Origin: Martelella mediterranea DSM 17316
GTDB lineage: Bacteria > Pseudomonadota > Alphaproteobacteria > Rhizobiales > Rhizobiaceae
Direction of reading: 5' to 3'
DNA: 64,000 bases
Assembly: GCF_002043005.1 (NCBI RefSeq)
Contig: NZ_CP020330.1
Location: 4,358,001 to 4,422,000, forward strand
A program made the translations under genes and the position numbers. A model generated the notes under the pieces. It had not been told where the DNA came from. It saw only the letters and a program-made list of their open reading frames with translations, and searched no databases. This document shows positions 1-9,670 of the stretch, one piece after another (position 1 is the first letter of the stretch; each line of letters opens with the position of its first letter).

Positions 1-1
1 T

Positions 2-139
2 CATGCCAGTGCGGACGAGGAGGCGGAAGTCGTCCGTCGCGCCGTCGAGCATATGAGGACAACCCATGGCGAGACCATTATTCGCGAGAATATGGTCGAC
101 AACATCAAGGCGCGCATCAAGGACGAGGAAAAGGTTTAG
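2..139 (+). CDS. C-terminal end of an unrecognised protein (partial)
   Basis: An open frame enters from the left edge and ends at a TAG at 137-139, giving the last 45 residues of a protein. The tail is charged and helical in character, rich in Glu, Arg and Lys, and ends in EEKV. I do not recognise the family from this fragment. It converges with the CCA-adding enzyme gene, and the two stop codons overlap. The short length and missing N-terminus keep confidence modest, although the base composition fits coding DNA. Confidence 0.45.
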   Translation, partial: HASADEEAEVVRRAVEHMRTTHGETIIRENMVDNIKARIKDEEKV

Positions 140-1401
140 GCCTTATCCTTGCGAAGCGCGTCGAGCCGGGCGGCGAGCGCTGCCCGGTCAGCTTTGAAAT
201 CGCCTTCGATCCACCAGTCTTCCAGCTTTTTCAGATAGTCGCCGACCGCCGGCCCCGCCGGCACGCCGGCAGCGACGATATCGCCGCCCGAAAACGGCAT
301 TTGCGGCTTTTCCCATCTCTCCGCGAAATCGACCAGTTGCCCGAGCTTGCCGGCCTCGCCTGCCGCGTCGAGATCGCCTGCGGCGGCCTTGCCGCGCGCG
401 CTCGCCAGCGCCAGTTTCAGCCTGATGAGAATGCCGTCCCTGCCATTGCGATAGAGCAGCTTGCGCAATGCCAGCGCCGTGGTTGCGCCGCTGATGGCGG
501 GCGCCGTCGCGAAGGCGAGGAAGAGCGCACGCTCGGCATTGGAGAATTTCAGCCGGTCGGCGAGTTCAGTGACACGGACGTCATAGGGCGGAATGATCGC
601 GGCAAGCCGCAGATAAGGGTCCGGCTGCCAGCCGAGCGCGGCTTCGCAATCGATCAGCGCGGGGATGGCATCGATCCCCCATTTCTCGCTTTCCGGCACG
701 ATGGCGGTCAAAATCCCGGTCTGACGCATCCATAGCAGCGCGCGCGAGGGATCGCGGGCGGTCAGCAGCTTCTTCGTCTCCGCCCACACCCGCTCGGCCG
801 AAAGCGATGCGAGACCGTCGCGCGCGCGAGCCGAGGCGCGAAGGCCGTCCGCATCCGGCCTGCCGCCGCCATACCAGGCGAAGAACCGGAAAAACCGCAG
901 AATCCGGAGATAATCCTCCCGGATCCGCGTTTCCGCCTCGCCGATGAACCGCACCGTCTTCGTCTCGATATCGGCAAGCCCGCCGACCGGGTCATGGATC
1001 TTGCCATCGGCATCGGCATAGAGCGCGTTGATGGTGAAGTCGCGTCGCGCGGCGTCCTCGGCCCAGTCGGTGCCGAAGCGCACCGTCGCGTGGCGGCCGA
1101 AGGTTTCGACATCGGCGCGCAGCGTGGTCGTCTCGAAGGGCTTGCCCTCGCAGACCACCGTGACAGTGCCATGATCGATCCCGGTCGGGATCGCCTTCAT
1201 GCCGGCATCCTTCGCCCGGGCCATGACGGCGTCGGGCACAAGCGTCGTCGCAAGGTCGATATCACCGACAGGCTGATCCATCAGCGCATTGCGCACCGCG
1301 CCGCCGACAATGCGGGTTTCGCCGCCCTCGCCGTTCAGAATTCCAAGAACCGTCTTCAGCCGGTCGTCTTTGAACCAGTCCTGATTGCAGAGCTTGGTCA
1401 A
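136..1401 (-). CDS. CCA tRNA nucleotidyltransferase / poly(A) polymerase family
   Basis: A 421-residue class II nucleotidyltransferase that adds or repairs the 3' CCA of tRNAs in the cytosol. The family signature is clear: the GGAVRN turn at residues 33-38, then the metal-binding DID pair at 47-49 in VGDIDLAT. The RRDFTINALY motif follows around residues 120-130, and a helical RNA-binding region with an ILRFFRF segment completes the pattern. Length is normal for alphaproteobacterial members. It is the last gene of a leftward trio and overlaps the upstream Nudix gene by 4 nt, so the two are probably translationally coupled. I leave the symbol empty because cca and pcnB-type names are used inconsistently in this group. 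Confidence 0.93.
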   Translation of the reverse strand: MTKLCNQDWFKDDRLKTVLGILNGEGGETRIVGGAVRNALMDQPVGDIDLATTLVPDAVMARAKDAGMKAIPTGIDHGTVTVVCEGKPFETTTLRADVETFGRHATVRFGTDWAEDAARRDFTINALYADADGKIHDPVGGLADIETKTVRFIGEAETRIREDYLRILRFFRFFAWYGGGRPDADGLRASARARDGLASLSAERVWAETKKLLTARDPSRALLWMRQTGILTAIVPESEKWGIDAIPALIDCEAALGWQPDPYLRLAAIIPPYDVRVTELADRLKFSNAERALFLAFATAPAISGATTALALRKLLYRNGRDGILIRLKLALASARGKAAAGDLDAAGEAGKLGQLVDFAERWEKPQMPFSGGDIVAAGVPAGPAVGDYLKKLEDWWIEGDFKADRAALAARLDALRKDKA

Positions 1402-2042
1402 GCGTAAAGCCTTTCGTAAATAGTCCTGACGATGCCGGCGGTTATGCCCCAGATTCGGTGATCGCCGAACTTGATTTCGTAGTACTGCCGCATCTGACCG
1501 CCCAACATCGCGGTGCCGCGGGCGTGGTTGGCGGGATCCATGATGAAGCCGAGCGGCACTTCGAACACCGCGTCGACCTCGTCCGGATTGATCTTCAGCG
1601 AAAAGCCGGGCCGCACCACCGACAGGATCGGCGTGATCCGGAAACCGCTGCCCGCAAGATAGTCCGGCAGCCGCGCCACCGGCTGGACGAAATTGCGAGC
1701 AATCCCGATTTCCTCCTCGGTTTCGCGCAGCGCCGCGTCCTCCGGGGACCGGTCCTCGGGATCGATCGAGCCGCCCGGAAAGGCGATCTGGCCGGAATGC
1801 TTGCGCAGCTTCGTGGTCCGCTGGGTGAAGATGACGCGCGCCTCGTCTCCATAGTCAACCACCGGCACCAGAACGGCGGCGGCCCGCATGTCGAGATCTT
1901 CGTAATAGGCGAAGAGGTCGGGATTGAGCTTGTGATCGCCATGATCGCGCCAGGCATGTTCCGGCGGCCGTCCGCGCTGGCTGAGCGCCCGTTCGCGAAA
2001 AGCGCCTGCGGCAAACGGTGTTTCCTTCACAGATTCATTCAC
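1398..2042 (-). CDS. Nudix hydrolase, CoA pyrophosphatase-like
   Basis: A 214-residue Nudix protein. The Nudix box runs over residues 91-113: Gly-Gly, then the RETEEEIG core with its metal-binding glutamates. Just before it lies the UPF0035 signature of CoA pyrophosphatases (FTQR, then LRKHSGQIAFPGG). Members of this subfamily cleave CoA to 3',5'-ADP and 4'-phosphopantetheine; substrate is inferred from the subfamily signature. It overlaps the DUF1285 gene upstream and the CCA-adding enzyme gene downstream by 4 nt each, a compact three-gene operon order common in rhizobia. Confidence 0.9.
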   Translation of the reverse strand: MNESVKETPFAAGAFRERALSQRGRPPEHAWRDHGDHKLNPDLFAYYEDLDMRAAAVLVPVVDYGDEARVIFTQRTTKLRKHSGQIAFPGGSIDPEDRSPEDAALRETEEEIGIARNFVQPVARLPDYLAGSGFRITPILSVVRPGFSLKINPDEVDAVFEVPLGFIMDPANHARGTAMLGGQMRQYYEIKFGDHRIWGITAGIVRTIYERLYA

Positions 2043-2659
2043 AGACGTTTCTCCAGCGCCGCCATCTCCATGACCGGAAACGCCATCCCGCCGGATCGGA
2101 TCGCAAACATGGCGCGGCCGTCGATGTCGATCTCCTCGCCAAGCGCCATCAGGTCATAGGTCAGCGCCCGCGAAAATAGCGCCTCAAGCCTACCGCGCAC
2201 CAGCACATAGGGCCTCAGCCCGTCATCATCGTCATCGGCGGCAAAGCGCAGGGGATGATCGGGACCGGCCTCAACCACATCACCCATATTGGTGCGAATC
2301 ACAAGCGTCCGGCTGTCGCCGTCCCCCTCGATGTCCCCCTCGACATCCATGCCGACGGCAATGAACGGCGCATCCTCCACCGTGATCCTGAGCTTTTCCA
2401 CCGGCGTTACCAGATAGGTCTCGCCGTCCTCGTCCTTGCGCAAGACCGTTGAAAAAAGCTGGGCCATGGCCGCGCGGCCAATGGGGCTGCCCTGATAGAA
2501 CCAGGTCCCGTCCGCCTTGATTTCCATGTCGATATCGCCGCAAAACGCCGGCTCCCAACGGTCCACAGGCGCGGCCTTGCGCAATTTGCCGCCATCAAGC
2601 TGGCGCGTAATGGCCGAAGCCAGCCCGCCGACATCGCCCGCCATATTGCCTTGCGTCAT
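2039..2659 (-). CDS. DUF1285 domain protein
   Basis: A 206-residue protein matching the DUF1285 family, whose function is not established. It has an ADGTWFYQGSPIGR segment near residue 50, where family members share a D-G-x-W-x-x-x-G-x-P-I pattern. A mixed beta-rich region with an acidic DDDDDG stretch follows. No signal peptide or membrane segment is seen, so it is probably cytosolic. It is the first gene of the leftward trio with the Nudix hydrolase and CCA-adding enzyme, overlapping the former by 4 nt. The 160-bp divergent space before the MoxR gene should hold promoters for both directions. Confidence 0.85.
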   Translation of the reverse strand: MTQGNMAGDVGGLASAITRQLDGGKLRKAAPVDRWEPAFCGDIDMEIKADGTWFYQGSPIGRAAMAQLFSTVLRKDEDGETYLVTPVEKLRITVEDAPFIAVGMDVEGDIEGDGDSRTLVIRTNMGDVVEAGPDHPLRFAADDDDDGLRPYVLVRGRLEALFSRALTYDLMALGEEIDIDGRAMFAIRSGGMAFPVMEMAALEKRL

Positions 2660-2820
2660 TTTTCCGTCTCACTTTCAGGGCCAGAATGCCCTCCTCTCGA
2701 AATAGTCATTTCAAACCGGCTTGTCAGCCGCCCGCAGGTGATTATCCTTTCCCGACAGGTAGCGTTCCAACTTTTCGCCGCCTGAGACCCGAACTGGCCA
2801 TGGGCCGTGGAGACATGTAA

Positions 2821-3819
2821 ATGGGCGCGATTGACACCGAGGAAACGCAGATCGTGGCGGAGGCCGAAAAGGCGCTCGCCGATATCAGGATCGTGCGTGA
2901 GGAAGTGTCGAAAGTCATCTACGGGCAGGAAAGCGTGGTCGAAAACGTTCTGCTCGCGATCCTTTCCGGCGGTCATGCGCTGCTGGTCGGCGTGCCGGGG
3001 CTTGCCAAGACCAAGCTTGTCGCAACGCTCGGCACCGTGCTCGGCCTTGACGGCAACCGCATCCAGTTCACGCCCGACCTGATGCCCTCCGATATTCTGG
3101 GCTCCGAAGTGCTGGAGGAGAGAGAGGCCGGCCGCCGCGCCTTCCGTTTCATCAAGGGCCCGGTGTTCGCGCAATTGCTGATGGCCGACGAAATCAACCG
3201 CGCCTCGCCGCGCACGCAATCGGCGCTGCTGCAGTCCATGCAGGAATATGCCGTCACCATCGCCGGCCAGCATTACGATCTGCCGCGCCCGTTCCACGTG
3301 CTCGCCACCCAGAACCCGCTGGAGCAGGAAGGCACCTATCCGCTGCCGGAAGCCCAGCTCGACCGGTTCCTGCTGCAGGTCAATGTCGATTATCCCGACA
3401 TCGCATCCGAACGCCGCATCCTGCTGGAAACCACCGGTGCGGAAGAGGCAACCGCAAGCCCGGTGCTGAGCGCCGCGCGACTGATGGAAATCCAGACGCT
3501 GATCCGCAAGATGCCGGTCAGCGAAAGTGTGCTGGAGGCGATCCTTGCGCTGGTGCGCGCCGCGCGCCCCGGCGAGGGTCACGCCGATACCGACCGCGAC
3601 GTCGCCTGGGGCCCCGGCCCGCGCGCCGGTCAATCGCTGATGCTGACGGCCCGCGCCCGCGCGCTTTACCAGGGCCGGCTTGCGCCGTCCGTCGATGATG
3701 TACGCGCCCTTGCCGGCCCCGTGCTGCAGCACCGCATGGCGCTGACCTTCGCAGCCCGCGCGGAAGGAAAGACCGTGACCGACGTCATCGCCGCAATCGC
3801 CCAGCGCGATTTCAACTGA
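2821..3819 (+). CDS. MoxR-type AAA+ ATPase
   Basis: A 332-residue MoxR ATPase. The Walker A is GVPGLAKT at residues 57-64, and the Walker B is LLMADEIN with acidic residues D123 and E124. The sensor-like segment ATQNPLEQEGTYPLPEAQLDRF is the hallmark of the MoxR clade. MoxR proteins act with von Willebrand factor A (vWA)-type partners as chaperone-like assembly or activation factors. Here it opens a four-gene rightward operon with DUF58, BatA/DUF4159 and a large membrane protein, the usual MoxR neighbourhood. The stop is 5 nt from the next start. The actual client complex is unknown. Confidence 0.93.
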   Translation: MGAIDTEETQIVAEAEKALADIRIVREEVSKVIYGQESVVENVLLAILSGGHALLVGVPGLAKTKLVATLGTVLGLDGNRIQFTPDLMPSDILGSEVLEEREAGRRAFRFIKGPVFAQLLMADEINRASPRTQSALLQSMQEYAVTIAGQHYDLPRPFHVLATQNPLEQEGTYPLPEAQLDRFLLQVNVDYPDIASERRILLETTGAEEATASPVLSAARLMEIQTLIRKMPVSESVLEAILALVRAARPGEGHADTDRDVAWGPGPRAGQSLMLTARARALYQGRLAPSVDDVRALAGPVLQHRMALTFAARAEGKTVTDVIAAIAQRDFN

Positions 3820-3824
3820 CAGGC

Positions 3825-4739
3825 TTGCCATTGGCTGCAATCGGACAAACGACACCGCCGACCGCCCGTAATTCGGCCCTTGCCGAAGGCCGGCGGCGCG
3901 CGGCCCTTTTGCCGGACTGCCTGATCGAGGCGCGCCGGATCGCCAACACGGTGATCACCGGCTGGCACGGCCGCAGGCGGCGGGGGCCGGGCGAGAATTT
4001 CTGGCAGTTCAGGCCCTATTCGCCGGGCGAATCGATGACGCGCATCGACTGGCGGCGTTCGGCGCGCGACGACCACACCTATGTCCGCGACATGGAATGG
4101 GAGGCGGCGCACACCGTCTGGCTTTACGCCGATCTCAGCCCGTCCATGCATTTCCGCTCCGAGCTTGCGCCCGTCTCCAAGGAACACCGCGCGCTGGTGA
4201 TCCTGCTGGCGCTTGCCGAAACCCTGCTGCGCTCCGGCGAACGCGTCGGCTATCCCGGCCTGATGGAGCCGGTCTCCAACCGCAACGGCGCCGAAAAGCT
4301 TGCCCATGCGCTGGCGGCGGCATCCGACATGCCGGTTGAGCTGCCGCAGACCCGGATGATGCGCGGCCCGTCGGAACTGGTGATGATCGGCGATTTCCTG
4401 GATGCGCCGGATCAACTGTTTGCACAGATCATGCCGCTTTCGGAACGCGGCCTCAGGGCGCATCTCATCGAGGTGGCGGACCCGGCGGAGGAGAGTTTCC
4501 CCTATAGCGGCCGCACAGCTTTCACCGACCCCGAGACCGGAAGCGAACTGACGCTCGGCCGCGCTGAAAGCCTGAAGGACGCCTATCTCGCGGCATATCA
4601 TGCCCGGCGTGAGGTGCTTGCCGATACCGCACGCCATGCCGGCTGGTCGTTCGCGACCCATCACACCGACCGCCCTGCTTCCGAGGCGCTGACCGCGATC
4701 CATACGCGCCTTGCCGGCCTCGGCAGAGGGGTGCGGTGA
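3825..4739 (+). CDS. DUF58 domain protein, MoxR partner
   Basis: A 304-residue DUF58 protein, which has a vWA-like fold. The family core is visible around residues 45-85 as RRGPGENFWQFRPYSPGES followed by RIDWRRSARDD. A beta strand with an Asp (LYADLSPSM) follows, resembling a degenerate metal-binding site. The best start I find is TTG at 3825, only 5 nt after the MoxR stop. A second TTG at 3831 is possible. The gene overlaps the following BatA/DUF4159 gene by 4 nt. By family knowledge it is a partner of the MoxR ATPase, probably membrane-associated through its neighbours; no signal peptide is seen. Confidence 0.88.
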   Translation: MPLAAIGQTTPPTARNSALAEGRRRAALLPDCLIEARRIANTVITGWHGRRRRGPGENFWQFRPYSPGESMTRIDWRRSARDDHTYVRDMEWEAAHTVWLYADLSPSMHFRSELAPVSKEHRALVILLALAETLLRSGERVGYPGLMEPVSNRNGAEKLAHALAAASDMPVELPQTRMMRGPSELVMIGDFLDAPDQLFAQIMPLSERGLRAHLIEVADPAEESFPYSGRTAFTDPETGSELTLGRAESLKDAYLAAYHARREVLADTARHAGWSFATHHTDRPASEALTAIHTRLAGLGRGVR

Positions 4740-7519
4740 TGGAATTCGCAAGCCCGCTCATCCTGGCCGCGCTGGTGGTTCTGCCGGCAATCTGGTGGCT
4801 GTTGAAGCTGACGCCGCCGCGTCCGCGCCGCGAGGTGTTCCCGCCGCTCGCGATCCTGCTCAGGCTTGCCAAACGCGACGAGACGCCGGCGAAAAGCCCG
4901 TGGTGGCTGACATTGCTGCGCATGGCGCTGGCCGCGCTGGTGATCCTCGCGATCGCCAATCCGGTGATCGACCCCGAACGCACCACGATCGCGACCGGCG
5001 GCCCGCTGGCGCTCCTGATCGACAATGGCTGGGCCAGCGCCGAGGACTGGAAGTCGCGCACCCGCGCGGCCGAAACGCTGATCGATGCCGCCGCCGATGC
5101 CGACCGGCCGATCATGATGGCGTTCACCGCCGAGACCGTGAATGATCCAACGCCGGTTTCGGCAACCGAGGCGCGCCAGCGCCTTGCCGCCGCAGAACCG
5201 CGCGCCGCGCGCCCCGACCGGCTGGCCGCAGCGACCACGCTGTCCGAGGCCTTCGGCGAAACCCCGCCCGCGACCGTCGCCTTCATCAGCGATGGCCTTG
5301 CCGAACCGGATGACGCGGCCGCTTTTTCCATGCTTTCCTCGGCCGAGGACAATATCGTGCTGAGCGCGCCGCGCGCCCTGCCCGCGGCCCTCACCGATGT
5401 CGACAACGACGCGACCGCGAGCCGCATCACCGCCAGCCGCGCGGAATCCGCTTCGCCGGCGGAAATGACGGTCAACGCCTACGACCTCCAGGGCCGGGTG
5501 ATCGCCTCGGCTCCGCTGGTCTTCGAGGCCGGCGCCGGGGCCGCTTCCGCCGAAATCCGCGCGCCGTTCGAGGTCCGCAACGATTTCGCCCGGGTCGCGA
5601 TCGATGGCGCGGCCAATGCCGGCGCGGTCCATCTGCTCGATGACGGCTTCAAGCGACGGCGGGTGGGGCTGATATCGGGCAGCCCGGCCAACGATGCCCA
5701 GCCGCTTCTCTCCGCCGCCTATTACCTGCAGCAGGCGCTCTCGCCTTATGCCGACCTGATTTCGAGCGATGCGGCAACGCTGCCCGAGGAGATCGCCGCG
5801 CTTACCGATCGCAACCCCTCGGTGCTGATCCTGAGCGATGTCGGCACCCTGCCCGAAGAGGCCCATGCCGCGCTCTCGCAATGGGTCGAGGCCGGCGGCA
5901 CGCTGATACGCTTTGCCGGTCCGCGGCTTGCCGCCGCCTCGGGCGATGACACCCTTCTGCCGGTGCGGCTGCGCTCCGGCGCGCGCGCCTTCGGCGGCGC
6001 GATGAGCTGGAGCGAGCCGCAGCCGCTGGCGCCGTTTCCCCCCGAAAGCCCGTTCTACGGTCTGCCGGTTCCAGACGACATCACCGTCACCCGTCAGGTG
6101 CTGGCCGAACCCGCCCCTACCCTCGCGGATCACACCTGGGCAAGCCTTGCCGATGGCACCCCGCTGGTGACGGAGGGCGCGCTCGGCGAGGGCCGGATCG
6201 CGCTGTTTCATACCTCCGCCGATCCCAACTGGTCGAACCTGCCGATCTCCGGTTATTTCGTTGAGATGCTGCGTCGGATCGTAAACCTGTCGCGGGCGGG
6301 ACAGGCCGAAGAAGGGGATGCGGTTTCGCTGCTTTCGCCCTATCGCCTGCTCGCCGCCAACGGCACGCTCACCAGCGGTGTGGCCGACGCTAAGCCGCTT
6401 GCCGTCCCCGGCGGGCCAACGGCGGCAACGGCGGAACACCCGCCCGGCCTCTACGGCTCGCCGGATGGCTTCACGGCGCTGAACCTGTTTGCGGCAGGCG
6501 ATCAGCTTGCGCCGGTCGATATTTCGGGCTTCGGTGATGCGGTCAGAACCGTGACGATCGGCGATGCCCGCGCCTTCAGCCTGAAACCCTGGCTGCTGGC
6601 CGCCGCGATGGCGCTCCTGATCATCGACGGCATCATCATGCTGGCCATGAACGGGGCGTTCCGATCCCTGCGTCCGCGCCGTGCAGCAATGTCGGTTGCG
6701 ATCGTCGCTGCCTGCGCCCTGGCGATCCCGCTTTATCTCGGCTCAGCGCCGCCGGTTCACGCCCAGATGGACGATGCGGCGATCGCCGATCTCTTGTACG
6801 AGACCCACCTCGCCTATGTCGTCACCGGCGAGGACGAGGTCGACCGCATCTCCGAACGCGGGCTGAAGGGCCTTTCCGACTACATCTCCTACCGCACGGC
6901 GCTGGAGCCCGGCGACCCCGTCGGCGTCGATCCGGCGAGCGAGGAGCTCGCCTTCTACCCGCTGATCTACTGGCCGATCTCGGCCACGGCGCCGATGCCC
7001 TCCGAAGAAGCGATTGCCGGGATCGAGGCCTATATGCGCAATGGCGGCACCGTGCTGTTTGATACCCGCGACCAGTATTCGCCGCTTGGCCAGAGCGCGG
7101 TGAGCGCCAACACCGAGCGGCTGCGCCAGATCCTCGACAATATCGACGTGCCGCCGCTGGAGCCCGTGCCGGAGGATCACGTACTGACGCGTTCGTTCTA
7201 CCTGCTCTCCGATTTCCCCGGCCGCTATGACGGCTCGCCGCTCTGGGTCGAGGCCCGCGCGGGCGAGGATGCGGCCGGCAATATCGTCACCAGCGGCGGC
7301 GACGGGGTTTCGCCGATCCTGATCACCGGCAATGATTTCGCCGGCGCCTGGGCTACCAATCCCGATTCGACGCCGATGCTGCCGACCGTGCCGGAAAACC
7401 CGACGCAGCGCCAATATGCCTATCGCACCGGCGTCAACATCGTGATGTACATGCTGACCGGCAATTACAAGGCCGACCAGGTGCACGTCCCTGCCCTCCT
7501 GGAAAGGCTGGGGCAATAA
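4736..7519 (+). CDS. BatA-type N-terminus + DUF4159 membrane protein
   Basis: A 927-residue membrane protein. The N-terminus is a BatA/aerotolerance-type region with two transmembrane helices (about residues 5-22 and 58-78) and a vWA-like beginning (LLIDNGWAS). A long periplasm-like middle follows. Two more hydrophobic helices lie around residues 615-665, and a DUF4159 domain fills about 676-925. The start may be GTG 4736 or ATG 4739, overlapping the DUF58 stop. The last bases overlap the next start (TAATG). The vWA-like region lacks an obvious intact metal-ion-dependent adhesion site (MIDAS), which may mean a structural role. The combination fits MoxR-associated envelope systems; the function is not established. 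Confidence 0.85.
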   Translation: MMEFASPLILAALVVLPAIWWLLKLTPPRPRREVFPPLAILLRLAKRDETPAKSPWWLTLLRMALAALVILAIANPVIDPERTTIATGGPLALLIDNGWASAEDWKSRTRAAETLIDAAADADRPIMMAFTAETVNDPTPVSATEARQRLAAAEPRAARPDRLAAATTLSEAFGETPPATVAFISDGLAEPDDAAAFSMLSSAEDNIVLSAPRALPAALTDVDNDATASRITASRAESASPAEMTVNAYDLQGRVIASAPLVFEAGAGAASAEIRAPFEVRNDFARVAIDGAANAGAVHLLDDGFKRRRVGLISGSPANDAQPLLSAAYYLQQALSPYADLISSDAATLPEEIAALTDRNPSVLILSDVGTLPEEAHAALSQWVEAGGTLIRFAGPRLAAASGDDTLLPVRLRSGARAFGGAMSWSEPQPLAPFPPESPFYGLPVPDDITVTRQVLAEPAPTLADHTWASLADGTPLVTEGALGEGRIALFHTSADPNWSNLPISGYFVEMLRRIVNLSRAGQAEEGDAVSLLSPYRLLAANGTLTSGVADAKPLAVPGGPTAATAEHPPGLYGSPDGFTALNLFAAGDQLAPVDISGFGDAVRTVTIGDARAFSLKPWLLAAAMALLIIDGIIMLAMNGAFRSLRPRRAAMSVAIVAACALAIPLYLGSAPPVHAQMDDAAIADLLYETHLAYVVTGEDEVDRISERGLKGLSDYISYRTALEPGDPVGVDPASEELAFYPLIYWPISATAPMPSEEAIAGIEAYMRNGGTVLFDTRDQYSPLGQSAVSANTERLRQILDNIDVPPLEPVPEDHVLTRSFYLLSDFPGRYDGSPLWVEARAGEDAAGNIVTSGGDGVSPILITGNDFAGAWATNPDSTPMLPTVPENPTQRQYAYRTGVNIVMYMLTGNYKADQVHVPALLERLGQ

Positions 7520-9585
7520 TGGCGCTGACCTTCGCACCGCTGCTGCCGCTCTGGGCGATCTATGCCGCGCTCGCCCTCGTGCTCGCGCTGATGGCCGCCG
7601 GCTACCTCACCCGCATGCGGGCGACCACGCTGCGCGCCGCCGCCGGCCTGTTGCTGGTGACGGCGCTTGCCAATCCGACCATCAGTCGCGAGGAACGCTC
7701 GGCGCTCACGACCATCGTGCCGATCGTGGTTGACCGCAGCCAGAGCCAGTTGACCGGCGAGCGCGAAGGCCAGACCGACGCGGCGCTTGCCGCCCTTCAG
7801 GCAAGGCTCGCCGACGATCCGATGATCGAGCCCCGTGTGGTGGATGTCGCCACCGCCGACGAGAACGGCCGCGCCGAAACCCGCGCCTTCGCCGCACTTT
7901 CGGAGGCCGTGCGCGATGTGCCGCCAAGCCGGCTGGGCGCCGCCTTCCTGATCACCGACGGCCAGATCCACGACCTGCCGGAGGATGCCGGCGGTCTTCC
8001 CGGCGCAATGCCGCTCAACGCGCTGGTGACCGGCACCGACAGCGAATATGACCGCCGCATCGAAATCAACGAAGCGCCGCGCTTCGGCCTCGTCGGCGAC
8101 AGCCTGCCGGTGGAATTCACCGTGGTCGATGACGGACCGGTGGACGAGCACACAAACGGCCCGGCCAAGGTGACGGCCCGCATCAACGGCCAGGTGGCGG
8201 CCGAGATGCTGGTCGGCACCAACCTGCCGACGCGCTATGTCTTCGACATCGACAATGGCGGCGAGAACATTCTCGAACTCTCCGTCGCGCCGGTCGATGG
8301 CGAACTGACCACCATCAACAACCGCGCCGTCCAGATCGTCGAAGGCATCCGCGAGAACCTGCGCGTGCTGCTGGTCTCGGGCTCGCCGCATTCGGGCGAG
8401 CGCACCTGGCGCAACCTCCTGAAATCCGATGCCTCCGTCGATCTGGTGCATTTCACAATTCTGCGTCCGCCGGAAAAGCAGGACGGCACGCCGATCAACG
8501 AGCTTTCTCTGATCGCATTCCCGACGCGCGAACTGTTCGTCGACAAGATCGACGATTTCGACCTGATCATCTTCGACCGCTACCAGAATCGCGGCGTGCT
8601 GCCGCTGCTCTATTACGACAATATCGCGCAGTATGTGCTGAATGGCGGCGCGCTGCTGGTGGCCGCGGGACCGGAGATCGCGGGCCCCGAATCGATCGCC
8701 GACACGCCGCTTTCCGCCGTGCTGCCGGCGATACCGACCGGCGACCTTGCCGAGGGCGGCTACTACCCCGAAATCTCCGAGACCGGCGAGCGCCATCCCG
8801 TCACCCGCTACCTGCCCGGCAGCGGTTCCGAGCCGCCGGCATGGGGCCGCTGGTTCCGCTCGATCCCGGTCGGTCCCGCGCGCGGAGAAACCGTAATGAC
8901 CGCCGCCGACGGCGCGCCGCTGCTGGTGCTATCCCGAGAGGGCGAAGGTCGCGTTGCCGAATTCCTCTCCGACCAGGGCTGGCTCTGGGCGCGCGGTTTC
9001 GAGGGCGGCGGCCCCTATGTTCCGCTCTACCGTCGCATCGCCCATTGGTTGATGAAGGAACCGGCGCTGGAGGAAGAAACGCTTTCGGCCGCTGTCGATG
9101 GCGAGACGCTGACAATCACCCGCCAGACGATGGAAGACGGCGCGCCGGACGCGACCGTGACCACGCCGTCGGGCCAGAGCATCACGGTCCTGCTCACCGA
9201 GACGGAGCCCGGTCTCTACCGGGGCGAAACCCGGGTCGATGAAATGGGGCTGTTCACCGTTGCGAATGGCGATCTTCAGCGCCTCGTCAATGTCGGCGAT
9301 CCGGATGCGCCGGAGTTCAAGGGCATGATCTCGACCACCGCCACCCTCGCCCCGCTTTCAGCGGAAACCGGCGGGCTGACCCAGCGGATTGCCGACGGCA
9401 TGCCGCCGATCCGCCTTGTCAACGGCCCGGTCCGGCCTGGAAACGACAGCTATATGCCAATTGTGGAAACCGCCGACACAAGGCTCGAAAGCATCCGCTC
9501 CCTGCCGCTCTTCAACGGCCTCCTCGGCCTCGCAGCCCTCCTCGCGCTGATCTCCGCCACATGGTGGCGCGAGGGGCGGAGCTGA
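7519..9585 (+). CDS. Large membrane protein of the MoxR operon (GATase1-like region)
   Basis: A 688-residue protein with two N-terminal transmembrane helices (about residues 9-28 and 38-54) and one at the very C-terminus (about 663-682). The large soluble part between them should face the periplasm. Its vWA-like start reads IVVDRSQSQL. A central segment (LRVLLVSGSPHSGERTWRNLL, then FDLIIFDRYQNRGVLPLLY) resembles the glutamine amidotransferase-like fold annotated in such operons, without an obvious catalytic Cys. It starts one base after its upstream neighbour ends and is the last gene of the MoxR cluster. A role in a MoxR-dependent envelope complex is inference from context. Confidence 0.8.
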   Translation: MALTFAPLLPLWAIYAALALVLALMAAGYLTRMRATTLRAAAGLLLVTALANPTISREERSALTTIVPIVVDRSQSQLTGEREGQTDAALAALQARLADDPMIEPRVVDVATADENGRAETRAFAALSEAVRDVPPSRLGAAFLITDGQIHDLPEDAGGLPGAMPLNALVTGTDSEYDRRIEINEAPRFGLVGDSLPVEFTVVDDGPVDEHTNGPAKVTARINGQVAAEMLVGTNLPTRYVFDIDNGGENILELSVAPVDGELTTINNRAVQIVEGIRENLRVLLVSGSPHSGERTWRNLLKSDASVDLVHFTILRPPEKQDGTPINELSLIAFPTRELFVDKIDDFDLIIFDRYQNRGVLPLLYYDNIAQYVLNGGALLVAAGPEIAGPESIADTPLSAVLPAIPTGDLAEGGYYPEISETGERHPVTRYLPGSGSEPPAWGRWFRSIPVGPARGETVMTAADGAPLLVLSREGEGRVAEFLSDQGWLWARGFEGGGPYVPLYRRIAHWLMKEPALEEETLSAAVDGETLTITRQTMEDGAPDATVTTPSGQSITVLLTETEPGLYRGETRVDEMGLFTVANGDLQRLVNVGDPDAPEFKGMISTTATLAPLSAETGGLTQRIADGMPPIRLVNGPVRPGNDSYMPIVETADTRLESIRSLPLFNGLLGLAALLALISATWWREGRS

Positions 9586-9670
9586 GGACGGGCTTTGCCG
9601 CAAGTGAAACGCAAGCTTCGATAAGCGGCCTCGCAGCCCATAATCTCTCGCCTTGAGAGCACGAAAGTAG

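Noticed and set aside
4661..6439. 592-codon minus-strand frame opposite the BatA/DUF4159 gene
   Set aside because: A GC-rich shadow of the real gene: Arg/Gly/Gln-rich, no domains, no ribosome-binding site. The plus strand has clear family motifs.
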